Shown here: in pieces, positions 15,876 to 24,884 of the stretch
Position numbering within the stretch: the first letter of the stretch is position 1
Layout: every line of letters begins with the position of its first letter
Assembly: GCA_937128595.1 (NCBI GenBank)
Contig: CAKZMO010000397.1
Span: 1 to 33,527 of the forward strand
DNA: 33,527 nucleotides
Direction of reading: 5' to 3'
Origin: an uncultured cyanobacterium
GTDB lineage: Bacteria > Cyanobacteriota > Cyanobacteriia > CAKZMO01
Program-made: the position numbers and the translations under genes
Notes under the pieces: model-generated
Told to the model about the DNA's origin: nothing
Database searches by the model: none
The model's input: the letters and a program-made list of their open reading frames with translations, nothing else

Positions 15876-16218
15876 GTTTTATCCCCTAATCAAAGCACTG
15901 CATAGCGTCCAAATTATACCTAGACTTCTGATCAGCCCTTGATGTTACCGTTTGGCAAAGCTCAAGGTGATGAAACTTCTGACAGAGTCTTGAGTACAGC
16001 ACATCCTTATTTTTTAGATGTGAATTTGTTAGGACAATCTTAAGGAACGCCCTCGGGGTATTTTGTATCAGCGTTTACACATGGTCAGTGTGTTGACGAT
16101 ACAGTCGCGCAACCTCTATTCTCTCGGAAAACCTTGTGGTAAAACCATTGCCTAAGAAGGATGTGAAACTAACGAATTGCCGCTAGCCTGCTGGTTGTCC
16201 TAATGAAGCCGAGGAACT
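15876..16218. other. Divergent intergenic region amiE/SDR
   Basis: 343 nt without a gene, holding the NtcA box near its middle. Nothing else stands out apart from A/T-rich patches at 15910-15925 and 16005-16040. Confidence 0.6.
16037..16105. promoter_or_regulatory. Bidirectional NtcA-type promoter between amiE and the SDR gene
   Basis: GTATCAGCGTTTAC at 16065-16078 is a perfect GTAN8TAC NtcA box, which is palindromic. On the minus strand it is followed by 22 nt and then TAAGAT (16042-16037), matching the NtcA class II layout GTAN8TAC-N22-TAN3T toward amiE. On the plus strand it is followed by 21 nt and then TACAGT (16100-16105), also TAN3T, toward the SDR gene. Predicted leaders are ~155 nt for amiE and ~105 nt for the SDR. 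Confidence 0.75.
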
Positions 16219-17025
16219 ATGCGGGGATTAAAGGGTAAAAACGTATTAATTACTGGGGCAAGCTCCGGTATCGGACGGGCGATCGCCGAGCAGTTTGCGA
16301 AGGAAGGAGCCAATGTTTCCGTTAACTACCACAGCAGCTTAGATGATGCTGAAGAGACCAAGCAGGCGATGCTTGAATCCTGCAAAGCAATAGAAAACTG
16401 TGGCTCGCGCAAACCAGTGCTGGTTCAGGCAGACGTGTCCAAAGAAGAGGATGTGACGCGGCTGTTTGATGAAACCATCTCAGCATTGGGCGGTTTAGAT
16501 ATCCTCATCAACAACGCGGGCATTCAGATGGAGGGGCCGTCCCACGAAATCGAAATCTCAAAGGTTGACAAAATGATGGATGTGAACCTTCGGGGAGCGT
16601 ATCTCTGTGCCCGTCGTGCGCTTCAGCATTTTGTGGAGAATGACGTTAAAGGCGTGATCATCAACAATTCCAGCGTGCATGAAGTTATTCCCCGTCCGGG
16701 CTACTTGGCCTACACCATGAGCAAAGGCGGGATGATGAACATGACCCGTACCCTAGCGTTGGAATATGCCCGCCGAGGCATCCGGGTAAATGCGATCGGC
16801 CCTGGTGCCACCGTGACTCCAATCAATGACGACTGGATCAACGACCCAGAAGAGCGCGAGAAGATTGAGGAGTTCATCCCCATGGGTCGAGCCGGAACAC
16901 CTGAAGAAATGGCGATCGTAACGGCATTTTTAGCCTCTGACGATGCGGCTTACATTACGGGTCAAACGCTGTTTGTGGACGGTGGATTGACTTTATATCC
17001 TGGTTTTCGTGAGCCGATTACGTAG
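16219..17025 (+). CDS. SDR oxidoreductase, glucose 1-dehydrogenase-like
   Basis: 268-aa short-chain dehydrogenase of the classical type. The cofactor motif TGASSGIG is at 12-19, NNAG at 98-101, and the catalytic set is Ser152, Tyr165 and Lys169 (YTMSK). SSVHEVIPRPG is typical of the glucose 1-dehydrogenase group (EC 1.1.1.47), and the C-terminal FVDGGLTLYPGF also fits. Absence of an Asp after the second beta strand, where VNYHS is found, favours NADP(H) use. AGGA seven bases before ATG 16219 supports the start. It is divergent from amiE and shares the NtcA-containing region, so it may respond to nitrogen. The true substrate is uncertain. Confidence 0.86.
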   Translation: MRGLKGKNVLITGASSGIGRAIAEQFAKEGANVSVNYHSSLDDAEETKQAMLESCKAIENCGSRKPVLVQADVSKEEDVTRLFDETISALGGLDILINNAGIQMEGPSHEIEISKVDKMMDVNLRGAYLCARRALQHFVENDVKGVIINNSSVHEVIPRPGYLAYTMSKGGMMNMTRTLALEYARRGIRVNAIGPGATVTPINDDWINDPEEREKIEEFIPMGRAGTPEEMAIVTAFLASDDAAYITGQTLFVDGGLTLYPGFREPIT

Positions 17026-17095
17026 TTTGATGTCGCGAACTGAGTGAGGGCTTTCTGGCAATGCATGATCAAAAGATGATTTAGGGCAATCTGCG

Positions 17096-17200
17096 ATGCC
17101 ATGTGCAGAATGTGAGGCTACTTATAACCGTAAAAACGATAGCCGGGGTGCTCGACACTTGTACGACAAATGCCTCAATTCACAGCCTGAGACTGTTTGA
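17096..17200 (+). CDS. Possible cysteine-containing microprotein
   Basis: A 34-codon frame in the SDR-hybrid kinase spacer starts MPCAECEATYNRKNDSRG and contains Cys3, Cys6 and Cys26, so a CxxC with a third Cys. AGGG lies about 11 nt upstream of the ATG, slightly far for a ribosome site. I do not recognise it. It may be chance; it is listed because small nitrogen-regulated proteins are known next to NtcA-controlled genes in cyanobacteria. Confidence 0.2.
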   Translation: MPCAECEATYNRKNDSRGARHLYDKCLNSQPETV

Positions 17201-17309
17201 CATGACAATTTCAAAGACCTGAATTGATAAGGACTTCACCGATTAAATCTCAGTAAAGCCGCTGAATCTGAAGTAAGTATCAGGTTGATTCCACGGACAA
17301 CATTATTAT
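17201..17309. other. Spacer, no gene seen
   Basis: Together with 17026-17095 and 17365-17534 this is non-coding between the SDR gene and the hybrid kinase. TATTATA at 17303-17309 could be a -10 element, but no start codon with a long frame follows before the terminator. Confidence 0.4.
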
Positions 17310-17361
17310 AGGGCGATCGCTACATCTTCTCTCCATTGAGAAGGGAGCGATCGCCCTTTTT
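17310..17361 (+). terminator. Rho-independent terminator built from HIP1 arms
   Basis: AGGGCGATCGCT (17310-17321) and AGCGATCGCCCT (17346-17357) pair perfectly; inner TTCTC/GAGAA extends the hairpin, and a T-run ends it. This is a strong intrinsic terminator. It lies 285 nt after the SDR stop, so it may instead end a small transcript from the spacer. Confidence 0.75.
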
Positions 17362-17534
17362 CATTTCTTCTGACTGAGATTCTTTTCGCTTATCCTTGAG
17401 TTCTGCCTGGATCGTTGAGCACTAGCTTCAGCTCATTGTTCTAAAAGACCGGGTGAATGGTTGTCATCAACGAAAAGTTAATAATGGACACAGAATGAGT
17501 ACTGTGGATTGTATGAATGGTTTAGATAGACTAA

Positions 17535-20500
17535 GTGAAGGGCGATCGCACTAAGGAACTTCAGCGCTCGATGAATGCCATATCCGCTATTGTTTTTGTC
17601 TTCTCTGTAGACCGCAGTCGGCTTTTTAGTATCAGCTCAACCTATGAAGAGGTGTGGGGGCGATCGCTCGACAGTCTCTACGACAATCCAAAATCTTGGC
17701 TGGAAGCGGTTCACCCAGAGGATCGTGAACGAGTGGCGATCGCTCTCCAAGCGCAAGCTGAACCACCGGAGCCACGAGACGCGATCGCTCTAACCTATCG
17801 GATTCTTCACTCTGACGGTTCTCCTCGCTGGATCTCCCTTTGCAGCAGTGTGGTGACGGATGAAACCGACAGGCCATCTCAGATCATCGACTACGCGACC
17901 GATATTACAGAACAAGAGCAGGCTCACCAGCAGCGTGATCAAGCTAACGGTCTCCTGCGGGCTTTGGGCAAATGCAATCAGACCCTCGTTCGAGCAACAA
18001 ATGAAGCGACTCTCCTCCGAGAAATATGTCAGATTCTCGTGGAGTCTGGCAACTATCAAGCCGCGTGGATTGGTTTTGCAGAGGGCGATGAAACAAAGTC
18101 TGTTCGTCTGGCTGCTCAGTCGGGTTGTTCTAACAAACTTTTGCAGTCGGTGTGTGCTTCATGGGAGGGTAACGAGCTGGGTCTCGGCTCAATCGGAACT
18201 GCCATTCGCACAGGAGAAGTGTGTGTGGTACGAGACAGGGGATCCGATTCCAGCGACCAGCCTTGGCAAGAGGCAGATCTCTACCAACGGAGCGCCTCTT
18301 CAGTTACGCTACCGCTGATTGTTGATGATTCCGCCTTTGGCGCTCTTGGTCTTTATTCCGTCCAGCCCTACGCATTTGAGGGTGAAGAACGTCAACTGCT
18401 GACTGAATTTGCAGACGATCTGGCCTATGGCATTACGGCGTTACGGACTCGAGTGGTTCTTCGCGGCAGCGAAACTAAATCTCGTGCGTTTCTAGAATCT
18501 GCATCGGAAGCCGTTATTATTTCTAACACCCAAGGAGAGATTGTTTTATTCAACGCAGCAGCGGAAGAATTGTTTGGCTATGGTCAGTCAGAAGTGCTTC
18601 ATCGCTCTGTCGAGTGCCTCATGCCAGAACGCTTTCGTCGAGGACATACGCAACATCGCGCAACCTACCAGCAAAAGCCGAGCCGCCGTTCGATGGGGGA
18701 GTCTCGTAATCTTTATGCCCTTCGCAAAGATGGAACCGAATTTCCAATTGAGGCAGGGCTGAGTTCTGTAGACATTGACGGTGAGTTTTTTACGCTCACG
18801 TTTCTCACTGACATTAGCAATCGTCAACGCACGGAGGCGGAACGTCAGCAGGCAGAAGACGCTCTGCGCCATAGCGAAGCGACCCTACGTCAGGCTGAAG
18901 AGTCCCTCCGGAGGGCGAACCAAGAGCTGGAACATCGAGTGGCCACCCGCACCGCTGAGCTATCTCAACTCAACCATCGCCTCCAGCATGAACTGGCAGA
19001 GCGGGAGCGATCGCAACAAGTGCTGCAAGAGCAGGCACAGCTCCTCGATTTGGCTCACGACACCATCATGGCTCAACGCTTAGATGGGGCGATCACGTTT
19101 TGGAATCGAGGTGCCGAGACAACCTATGGATGGTCTTGTGAGGAAGCCCTTGGCAAAATCTCTCACGACCTGTTGCAAACTCAGTTTCCCAAACCTCTAG
19201 CTAAGATCGAGGCAGAACTTCTAGAGCGAGAATACTGGGAAGGTGAGCTGGTTCACACCACCCGAGAGGGCACACAAATTACAGTAGCCAGCCGTTGGGC
19301 GTTACAGCGCGATCGCCAAGGTCAGCCGATCAAAATTCTTGAAATCAACAACGACATTACAAACCGCAAGCAGGCGGAAGCAGAGCAGTTGCGTCTAGCG
19401 GCCATCGTCGAATCGTCAGACGACGGCATTCTTGGAGTCAGCCTCGATGGCAACATCATGAGTTGGAACAAGGGAGCTGAAAGAATCTATGGGTATTCTG
19501 CCGATGAGATCCTAGGGCAGCCGATCGATCTCCTCGTCCCGCCCGATTTAGTTGCAGAGGAGATGCGAATCATCCGTCAGATTGAGCAGGGCGATCGCCT
19601 CGAACATTACGAAACTCAACGACGACACAAGAACGGCACCGTATTTGACGTCGCACTGACAATGTCCCCGATCAAAAATGCGTCGGGTGAAGTGATCGGC
19701 ATTTCCAAAATTGCTCGAGATATCAGTGAGCGAAAGCGAGGTGAAGCCGAACGCCAGCGAGCAGAAGAAGCCTTGGCTCGAGAACTCATGCGCAGTAAGG
19801 CATTATTCGAGTCATCCTTTGATGGCATCGTTGCTCTCAACAGTCAGGGCAAGGTCGTCGAGGCAAACGAAAGTTTTGCTCGCATGTTGGGGCGAAGTTT
19901 GCAAGATACGCTGACTCTTCACATCACAGATTGGGATGCCCAGTGGACTTCAGAAGAACTCAATGAAATAGTGGACAGCCGTCGGTGTGTTGGCACGACC
20001 TTTGAAACCCTGCACCGCCGACTCGACCAGTCGATTTATGAAGTCGAAATCACCGTGAGTGAAGTCGTCTTAGAAGAAGAAGTCTTGCAATTGTGCGTCT
20101 GTCGAGATATCACCGCCCGAAAACGCTCTGAAGAACAGCTTCGCATCAGTACTGAGCGCACAAGTCTTGCCAATGCCGAACTTGCCAGAGCCGCTCGGCT
20201 CAAAGATGAATTTTTAGCCAGCATGAGCCACGAATTGCGAACCCCACTTAATGCAATTCTTGGATTGTCAGAAGCCTTAATTGAGGAGATTTTTGGTTCT
20301 ATTACCGAAGAACAGCGGGAGCATCTCGCCACTATCGAGCGCAGCGGACAACATTTGCTGGCTCTGATCAACGATATCCTCGACCTGTCTAAAATGGAAT
20401 CGGGCATGATGAAGCTGGAAATCACGCCTGTTCCTGTGCAAGAATTTTGTCAATCTTGCCTCAGCTTTATCAAACAACAGGCTCATCGGAAACGCATCAA

Positions 20501-21749
20501 GCTAGACTGCCGAGTTGATGAGGAGCTTTTGGAGATTGACGTTGACGAACGCCGCATTCGTCAAGTGTTGGTCAATTTGCTGAGCAACGCCGTAAAATTC
20601 ACGCCAGATCGGGGTACTGTGCAGCTTCAAGTCAGGGCTGATTCGTTTCGCGAAACTCTCGAATTCAGCGTCACCGACACAGGTATCGGTATTGCCCCAG
20701 AGCACATTGACAAGCTGTTCCAGCCATTCGTCCAAATTGACAGTGCGCTCTCTCGCCGATATTCTGGAACAGGGCTAGGCTTAGCTCTAGTGCGCCGAAT
20801 TACAGAGCTTCACGGCGGTAGCGTTGCTCTAGAGAGTCAGGAAGGCAAGGGGAGCCGCTTTACGGTGACTCTGCCTTGGACACCATTATTCACCGAACCG
20901 ACTGCTGCATCTGAGATACCTCAAGAGCAAGAGCGAACATCCGGTTTTCATTCCGCCTTGATCACAGACCATTTAGAAACAGTCGCTAATCAACTCGTTC
21001 GTGAGTTGGAATCACTCGGAATGCAAACGCGCCTCTGCTCTCAATGTGATGAGGCATTGCACATGGCGCTACAGACACAGCCAGACATCATCGTCTTGGA
21101 TATTCTGCGGCTAGACCAGCTTGGCTGGGCACTGCTGGAAAACCTCAAGTCCAACACAGGCACTCGGAACATTGCCGTGGTGGTTATCGCAGTCGCAGCA
21201 GATCGTCTCCGCAGTTTGGCGATGGGATCTGCTGCTCATCTAGTGGCTCCCTTCGATCGCCAGCAACTTCAGCAAACCTTGGAGCAAGCAATTTCTGTGC
21301 AAAATTCTCCAGGGAAGCTTACTGTTCTTGTCGTAACTCAGACACAAGCTCCCCTCATTTTGCTGGTAGAAGACCATGAAGCAAATATCGCGATGATAGA
21401 GAGCTACTTGAAAGCAAAGGGGGTGCGGGTGCTGCTGGCTCGAAATGGAGCAGAGGCGATTCAAATGGCAAGCCAATCTCAACCAGACTTAATCTTGATG
21501 GATATCCAAATGCCTGAGATGGATGGGTTTGAAGCGACTCAGCGCATTCGAACCCAGTCTACCCTGAAAGAAACACCGATTATTGCATTGACGGCTTTGG
21601 CCATGCCGGGCGATCGCGAGCGATGTCTTGCTGCTGGAGCCACAGACTATCTGACTAAGCCGATCAGCCTCAGACGCCTCACTCAGGTTCTGATTCGCTA
21701 CATTCCGCAGTTGCGGGCTCAAACGATCGGGGATGCTCATGAGTCGTGA
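17535..21749 (+). CDS. Multi-PAS/GAF hybrid histidine kinase with two receiver domains
   Basis: 1404-aa cytoplasmic sensor kinase without a clear membrane helix. Domains: PAS/PAC ~15-130, GAF ~140-305, PAS ~315-432, coiled coil ~435-500, PAS ~502-612, PAS ~620-735, PAS ~752-865, HisKA ~890-955 with His899 in SHELRTPLN, HATPase ~1005-1115 with N box NLLSNAVKF, DTGIGI and GTGLGLA. Receiver 1 (~1140-1252) keeps Asp1189 but has VAPF where the conserved Lys is expected, so it looks degenerate. Receiver 2 (~1274-1390) has Glu1279/Asp1280, Asp1323 and Lys1375 and looks functional. The start is GTG 17535, directly after an in-frame stop; ATG 17571 is the alternative. The first PAS lacks some usual N-terminal residues. 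It overlaps the next kinase gene. Confidence 0.9.
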   Translation: MKGDRTKELQRSMNAISAIVFVFSVDRSRLFSISSTYEEVWGRSLDSLYDNPKSWLEAVHPEDRERVAIALQAQAEPPEPRDAIALTYRILHSDGSPRWISLCSSVVTDETDRPSQIIDYATDITEQEQAHQQRDQANGLLRALGKCNQTLVRATNEATLLREICQILVESGNYQAAWIGFAEGDETKSVRLAAQSGCSNKLLQSVCASWEGNELGLGSIGTAIRTGEVCVVRDRGSDSSDQPWQEADLYQRSASSVTLPLIVDDSAFGALGLYSVQPYAFEGEERQLLTEFADDLAYGITALRTRVVLRGSETKSRAFLESASEAVIISNTQGEIVLFNAAAEELFGYGQSEVLHRSVECLMPERFRRGHTQHRATYQQKPSRRSMGESRNLYALRKDGTEFPIEAGLSSVDIDGEFFTLTFLTDISNRQRTEAERQQAEDALRHSEATLRQAEESLRRANQELEHRVATRTAELSQLNHRLQHELAERERSQQVLQEQAQLLDLAHDTIMAQRLDGAITFWNRGAETTYGWSCEEALGKISHDLLQTQFPKPLAKIEAELLEREYWEGELVHTTREGTQITVASRWALQRDRQGQPIKILEINNDITNRKQAEAEQLRLAAIVESSDDGILGVSLDGNIMSWNKGAERIYGYSADEILGQPIDLLVPPDLVAEEMRIIRQIEQGDRLEHYETQRRHKNGTVFDVALTMSPIKNASGEVIGISKIARDISERKRGEAERQRAEEALARELMRSKALFESSFDGIVALNSQGKVVEANESFARMLGRSLQDTLTLHITDWDAQWTSEELNEIVDSRRCVGTTFETLHRRLDQSIYEVEITVSEVVLEEEVLQLCVCRDITARKRSEEQLRISTERTSLANAELARAARLKDEFLASMSHELRTPLNAILGLSEALIEEIFGSITEEQREHLATIERSGQHLLALINDILDLSKMESGMMKLEITPVPVQEFCQSCLSFIKQQAHRKRIKLDCRVDEELLEIDVDERRIRQVLVNLLSNAVKFTPDRGTVQLQVRADSFRETLEFSVTDTGIGIAPEHIDKLFQPFVQIDSALSRRYSGTGLGLALVRRITELHGGSVALESQEGKGSRFTVTLPWTPLFTEPTAASEIPQEQERTSGFHSALITDHLETVANQLVRELESLGMQTRLCSQCDEALHMALQTQPDIIVLDILRLDQLGWALLENLKSNTGTRNIAVVVIAVAADRLRSLAMGSAAHLVAPFDRQQLQQTLEQAISVQNSPGKLTVLVVTQTQAPLILLVEDHEANIAMIESYLKAKGVRVLLARNGAEAIQMASQSQPDLILMDIQMPEMDGFEATQRIRTQSTLKETPIIALTALAMPGDRERCLAAGATDYLTKPISLRRLTQVLIRYIPQLRAQTIGDAHES

Positions 21750-22842
21750 AGTGTCGGTTCTGGTTGTCGACGATGATCTCACTGGGTTTACGGTCATCCA
21801 GGCGTTGTTGAAACCGGAGGGATATCAACTCAGCTATGCCGAGAGTGGGCAGACTGCATTGGAGCAAGTTGATGCGATCGCCCCTGATCTAATTTTGCTC
21901 GATGTAATGATGCCCGAGCTAGATGGAATAGAAGTCTGTCATCGCATCAAATCTGATCCGAATGCAGCCCATATTCCTATTATTATTGTCACAGCGCTCA
22001 GCTCCAATGAAGATCTGGCACGTTGCTTTGAAGCCGGTGCCGATGACTTTATTTCTAAACCCCTCAACCGATTAGAGCTAAGAGCAAGAGTGCGATCGCT
22101 GCTGCGTATTAAGCAGCAGCATGACCAGCTTAAGGCTACATTGAAAATGCGTGAAGACATGTCTGCCATGATGGTTCATGATCTTCGAAATCCTGTCACT
22201 AGCATTCTTTTGGGTTCTCAATTTATGCTGATGAGCAACATGTTGCAGCCTAATGAAAGGGAAAGAATACGACTCGTTTACGCTTCTGGTCAGAGATTAG
22301 ATGCGATGATTAACGAATTGTTAATTATGGCAAAGATGGAAGTAGGAAAACTCCTGCTCAATCGCACTGAGGTGAATTTGAATGCATTAATTACTGCTGT
22401 AATATCTGGATTTCAATCGATTGCACGAACAAAACAGCTCCAGTTTGAAATTCATTGTCCAGAACCGAATGAATACCTGAATGCAGATATTCATTTACTA
22501 CGCCGATTAATTGATAACTTAATTTCGAATGCAGTGAAATTTTCTCCAGAAAGTGGAAAAATTGGATTGCGAGTCTATCGCTCGCGTTCAGTAAATGTAC
22601 AGAATGAGAACTTAGAAGCTGATAAATCAATCGTGATACAAGTCAAGGACGAAGGCCCTGGCATCACAGAAAATATGCGCCAGAAAATATTTAACAAATA
22701 TGAAATAGGCGATCGCCCAACAGACATTGCACAGACAGGGCTTGGGCTAGCCTTTTGTAAGATGGTTGTTGAGGCTCATGGCGGTCAGATCTCTGTTGAA
22801 GACAATACTCCGAGTGGTTCCATTTTTACAGTCATTATTTAA
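21733..22842 (+). CDS. Response regulator-histidine kinase (REC-HisKA-HATPase)
   Basis: 369-aa protein with an N-terminal receiver (Asp13-15, phospho-acceptor Asp57 in LLDVMMPELDG, Lys109 in SKPLN) followed by HisKA (His149 in MVHDLRNPVTSI) and HATPase (~245-369, NLISNAVKFSP, DEGPGI, TGLGLAF). The kinase histidine follows MVHDLRNP, the HDxRNP style common in cyanobacteria. The start ATG 21733 (or 21739) lies inside the 3' end of the hybrid kinase gene, overlapping by 17 or 11 nt, so the two are translationally coupled. A phosphorelay from the hybrid kinase to this receiver is plausible. The 3' half is visibly A/T-richer than the hybrid kinase gene. Confidence 0.9.
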   Translation: MLMSREVSVLVVDDDLTGFTVIQALLKPEGYQLSYAESGQTALEQVDAIAPDLILLDVMMPELDGIEVCHRIKSDPNAAHIPIIIVTALSSNEDLARCFEAGADDFISKPLNRLELRARVRSLLRIKQQHDQLKATLKMREDMSAMMVHDLRNPVTSILLGSQFMLMSNMLQPNERERIRLVYASGQRLDAMINELLIMAKMEVGKLLLNRTEVNLNALITAVISGFQSIARTKQLQFEIHCPEPNEYLNADIHLLRRLIDNLISNAVKFSPESGKIGLRVYRSRSVNVQNENLEADKSIVIQVKDEGPGITENMRQKIFNKYEIGDRPTDIAQTGLGLAFCKMVVEAHGGQISVEDNTPSGSIFTVII

Positions 22843-22947
22843 TTTTGAATATAAATTATTTTCAAGCATACTTTAAACATATTTTCGATATTTCGAGCGC
22901 GAAAGTGTATGATGTGTCAGTGTGTTTGAACTCTGTTAACTGCCAAC

Positions 22948-24723
22948 ATGACATCTGCAATCCTATTTGAAATGCTCGACAGTACTCGTGAAGAGATTGT
23001 CGAAAAAATGCGAACTGCTATTCAGAACGGCAGAAAGAAAAAGCTTAGCAAAACTGACTTTGAAGAGCTTGCCGTCATTCTTGCAGGAAAAATTATTCAT
23101 CTCAATCGAGCAAAAGCAGATAACGAAGAGGCCGTCAAAGCAATTTGTGATGCTGAGATTCAAATGCTGGAAGAAGGCTATCCCCAAACTTCTTTGAACA
23201 GTAAGTACTTGCCCATTTATACGCGTCAGATTAAAGAGGCGATCGCCCAAGAGAAAATCAAGCTCACAGGACTTAATAGTTATCCAAAGCAGACGGCTAA
23301 TGGAATAATTCAAAAGCATTTTGCTTTGGAGTATCTTACATATCCTAAGGCGATACAGGTCGCTCTGAGAGGAGACACAACACGACGCAATAATGAGCGT
23401 CAGGATCAACAACAGCTTGTTGATGTTGATGCGTTTATTGAAAAAGCGCGGCAGCTGCTGGAAAGTGATGACCCCGGAGATGTGGCGATCGCCCTATGTG
23501 CGCTTACGGGGCGACGACATACGGAAATTGTCAGTAGCGGCTCTTTTGAAGCAGCCGAGCATCCTTACACGCTGCGATTTGAAGGACAGTTGAAAGATCC
23601 TACTCCAGGGTTTGAGATTTTGACGTTGATTCCGGCGAAGGAACTATTGCCTCGTCTAGAGCAGTTTCGCAATAGCTGTTCTGAGTTAGAAGGGCTGTCC
23701 TACGATGCGCCTCCAGTTCGTGCATTTAACACTCGCGTCAATGGGCGAGTCCGTACCCATTTCGAAAAAACGGGTATTGTCCCCATTCCTTTAGGGTTCA
23801 AAACCGTTTCGATCCATCGCTTGAGAGGAGTTTATGGTGCGATCGCCATTCACTTCTTCTGTCCTCCAACCAAAAACGAGCATCGATTCCTTCAGCACTA
23901 CCTCGGGCACCTCATCAATAGTCAAAATGCTGATGCTTTCAACGCGGCCGCAACTCAACACTACTTTCACTTTGTTGCGGCTAGAGATGGCAAAATCTTG
24001 AGCGTTAAGGGTGTCAAGCTTCCTGCAAGTGGACAAGCTCCCCTTCCAGACAGGGTCTCCGACAGTCAGAGCGAAGCACTCGACATAAGTATATCTAACG
24101 AGCTAGAAGCGAAGTCCGAACCTATCAAATCGGTGATCTCTGAGACAGCTCAGCTCAATGTGCAGGTTCTCGAAGCGGAGCTTCAAACTCTGAGAGCAGA
24201 AAACTTGAGTCTAAAACAAGAGAACGCGACTTTGAAAGGCGATCGCCAGCTTCTTGAGCAATTAAGACAGATCATAGCAGAGGAGTTAGACCGTTCTCAA
24301 GACACGGTTATCGAAGATAATCGTTCAGAGATTCGTCCGGCAAAGACTCAAAAGAAGAAACAACAAGTCAGGTCGAATCGCTCATCAAATAGCTCTAAAA
24401 ATAAAAGCACACCATTAAGAGCAACACTTAAAGCTAAGGGACGGGCGCAAGAGAGAGCAGCCGCGATTTTTAGAACTATTCAGCAGTGGAACCAGGTCAA
24501 TCCCGACCGCAGTTTTGCCATCACCCAAGGGTTGTTGGTGAAGACATTTCATATCAATCAGAAGGCAGCAAACGCATTTTTAGAAGCAAACGCCGATACT
24601 TTGAAAAAGTACCATCGTGAGATCAATATCTCGACGCTCAGAGGTCACAATCGACAGGCCGGACGTGACGTGGACAAACTCAAAGCTTTTGTGGATAATA
24701 CGCTTCGCAGCACGGACAAGTAG
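22948..24723 (+). CDS. Telomere resolvase (protelomerase) homologue
   Basis: 591-aa protein of the telomere resolvase family, tyrosine-recombinase-like enzymes that cut a palindromic target and reseal it into two hairpin ends. The N-terminal part (~1-150) is helical and basic. The catalytic core (~155-345) has Arg189 in CALTGRRHTEI, Lys216 in FEGQLKDP, Arg291/Arg293 in HRLRGVYG, His321 in HYLGHL and candidate nucleophile Tyr339 in QHYFHF. Arg293-to-His321 spacing (28) equals ResT by recall; His-to-Tyr (18) is longer than in ResT (11). A coiled coil (~400-445), a Lys/Ser-rich linker (~465-495) and a C-terminal helical domain (~498-591, AAIFRTIQQWNQVN, then KKYHREIN) follow. No phage or partition genes adjoin. 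Codon use is A/T-richer than flanking genes, consistent with transfer. Confidence 0.82.
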   Translation: MTSAILFEMLDSTREEIVEKMRTAIQNGRKKKLSKTDFEELAVILAGKIIHLNRAKADNEEAVKAICDAEIQMLEEGYPQTSLNSKYLPIYTRQIKEAIAQEKIKLTGLNSYPKQTANGIIQKHFALEYLTYPKAIQVALRGDTTRRNNERQDQQQLVDVDAFIEKARQLLESDDPGDVAIALCALTGRRHTEIVSSGSFEAAEHPYTLRFEGQLKDPTPGFEILTLIPAKELLPRLEQFRNSCSELEGLSYDAPPVRAFNTRVNGRVRTHFEKTGIVPIPLGFKTVSIHRLRGVYGAIAIHFFCPPTKNEHRFLQHYLGHLINSQNADAFNAAATQHYFHFVAARDGKILSVKGVKLPASGQAPLPDRVSDSQSEALDISISNELEAKSEPIKSVISETAQLNVQVLEAELQTLRAENLSLKQENATLKGDRQLLEQLRQIIAEELDRSQDTVIEDNRSEIRPAKTQKKKQQVRSNRSSNSSKNKSTPLRATLKAKGRAQERAAAIFRTIQQWNQVNPDRSFAITQGLLVKTFHINQKAANAFLEANADTLKKYHREINISTLRGHNRQAGRDVDKLKAFVDNTLRSTDK

Positions 24724-24884
24724 TACAATCTGTTTGAGTGAACTCTTGAACACAGACCGGGGCTAATTCCATACTATGCTTGGGCGATCGCCGCTTTTGA
24801 CGTTGATTACTTCGCATGGTCAAAAAAATGCTTCACAAAGAAAGCCAGTTAGTTCGGGCTGGCCTCAAGAACAACAGGTAAAGT

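Noticed and set aside
22843-22947. Dyad CATACTTT...AAAGTGTATG before the protelomerase gene as a telomere site
   Set aside because: Arms are short and out of register, with a long unpaired middle; more likely ordinary A/T-rich promoter sequence.
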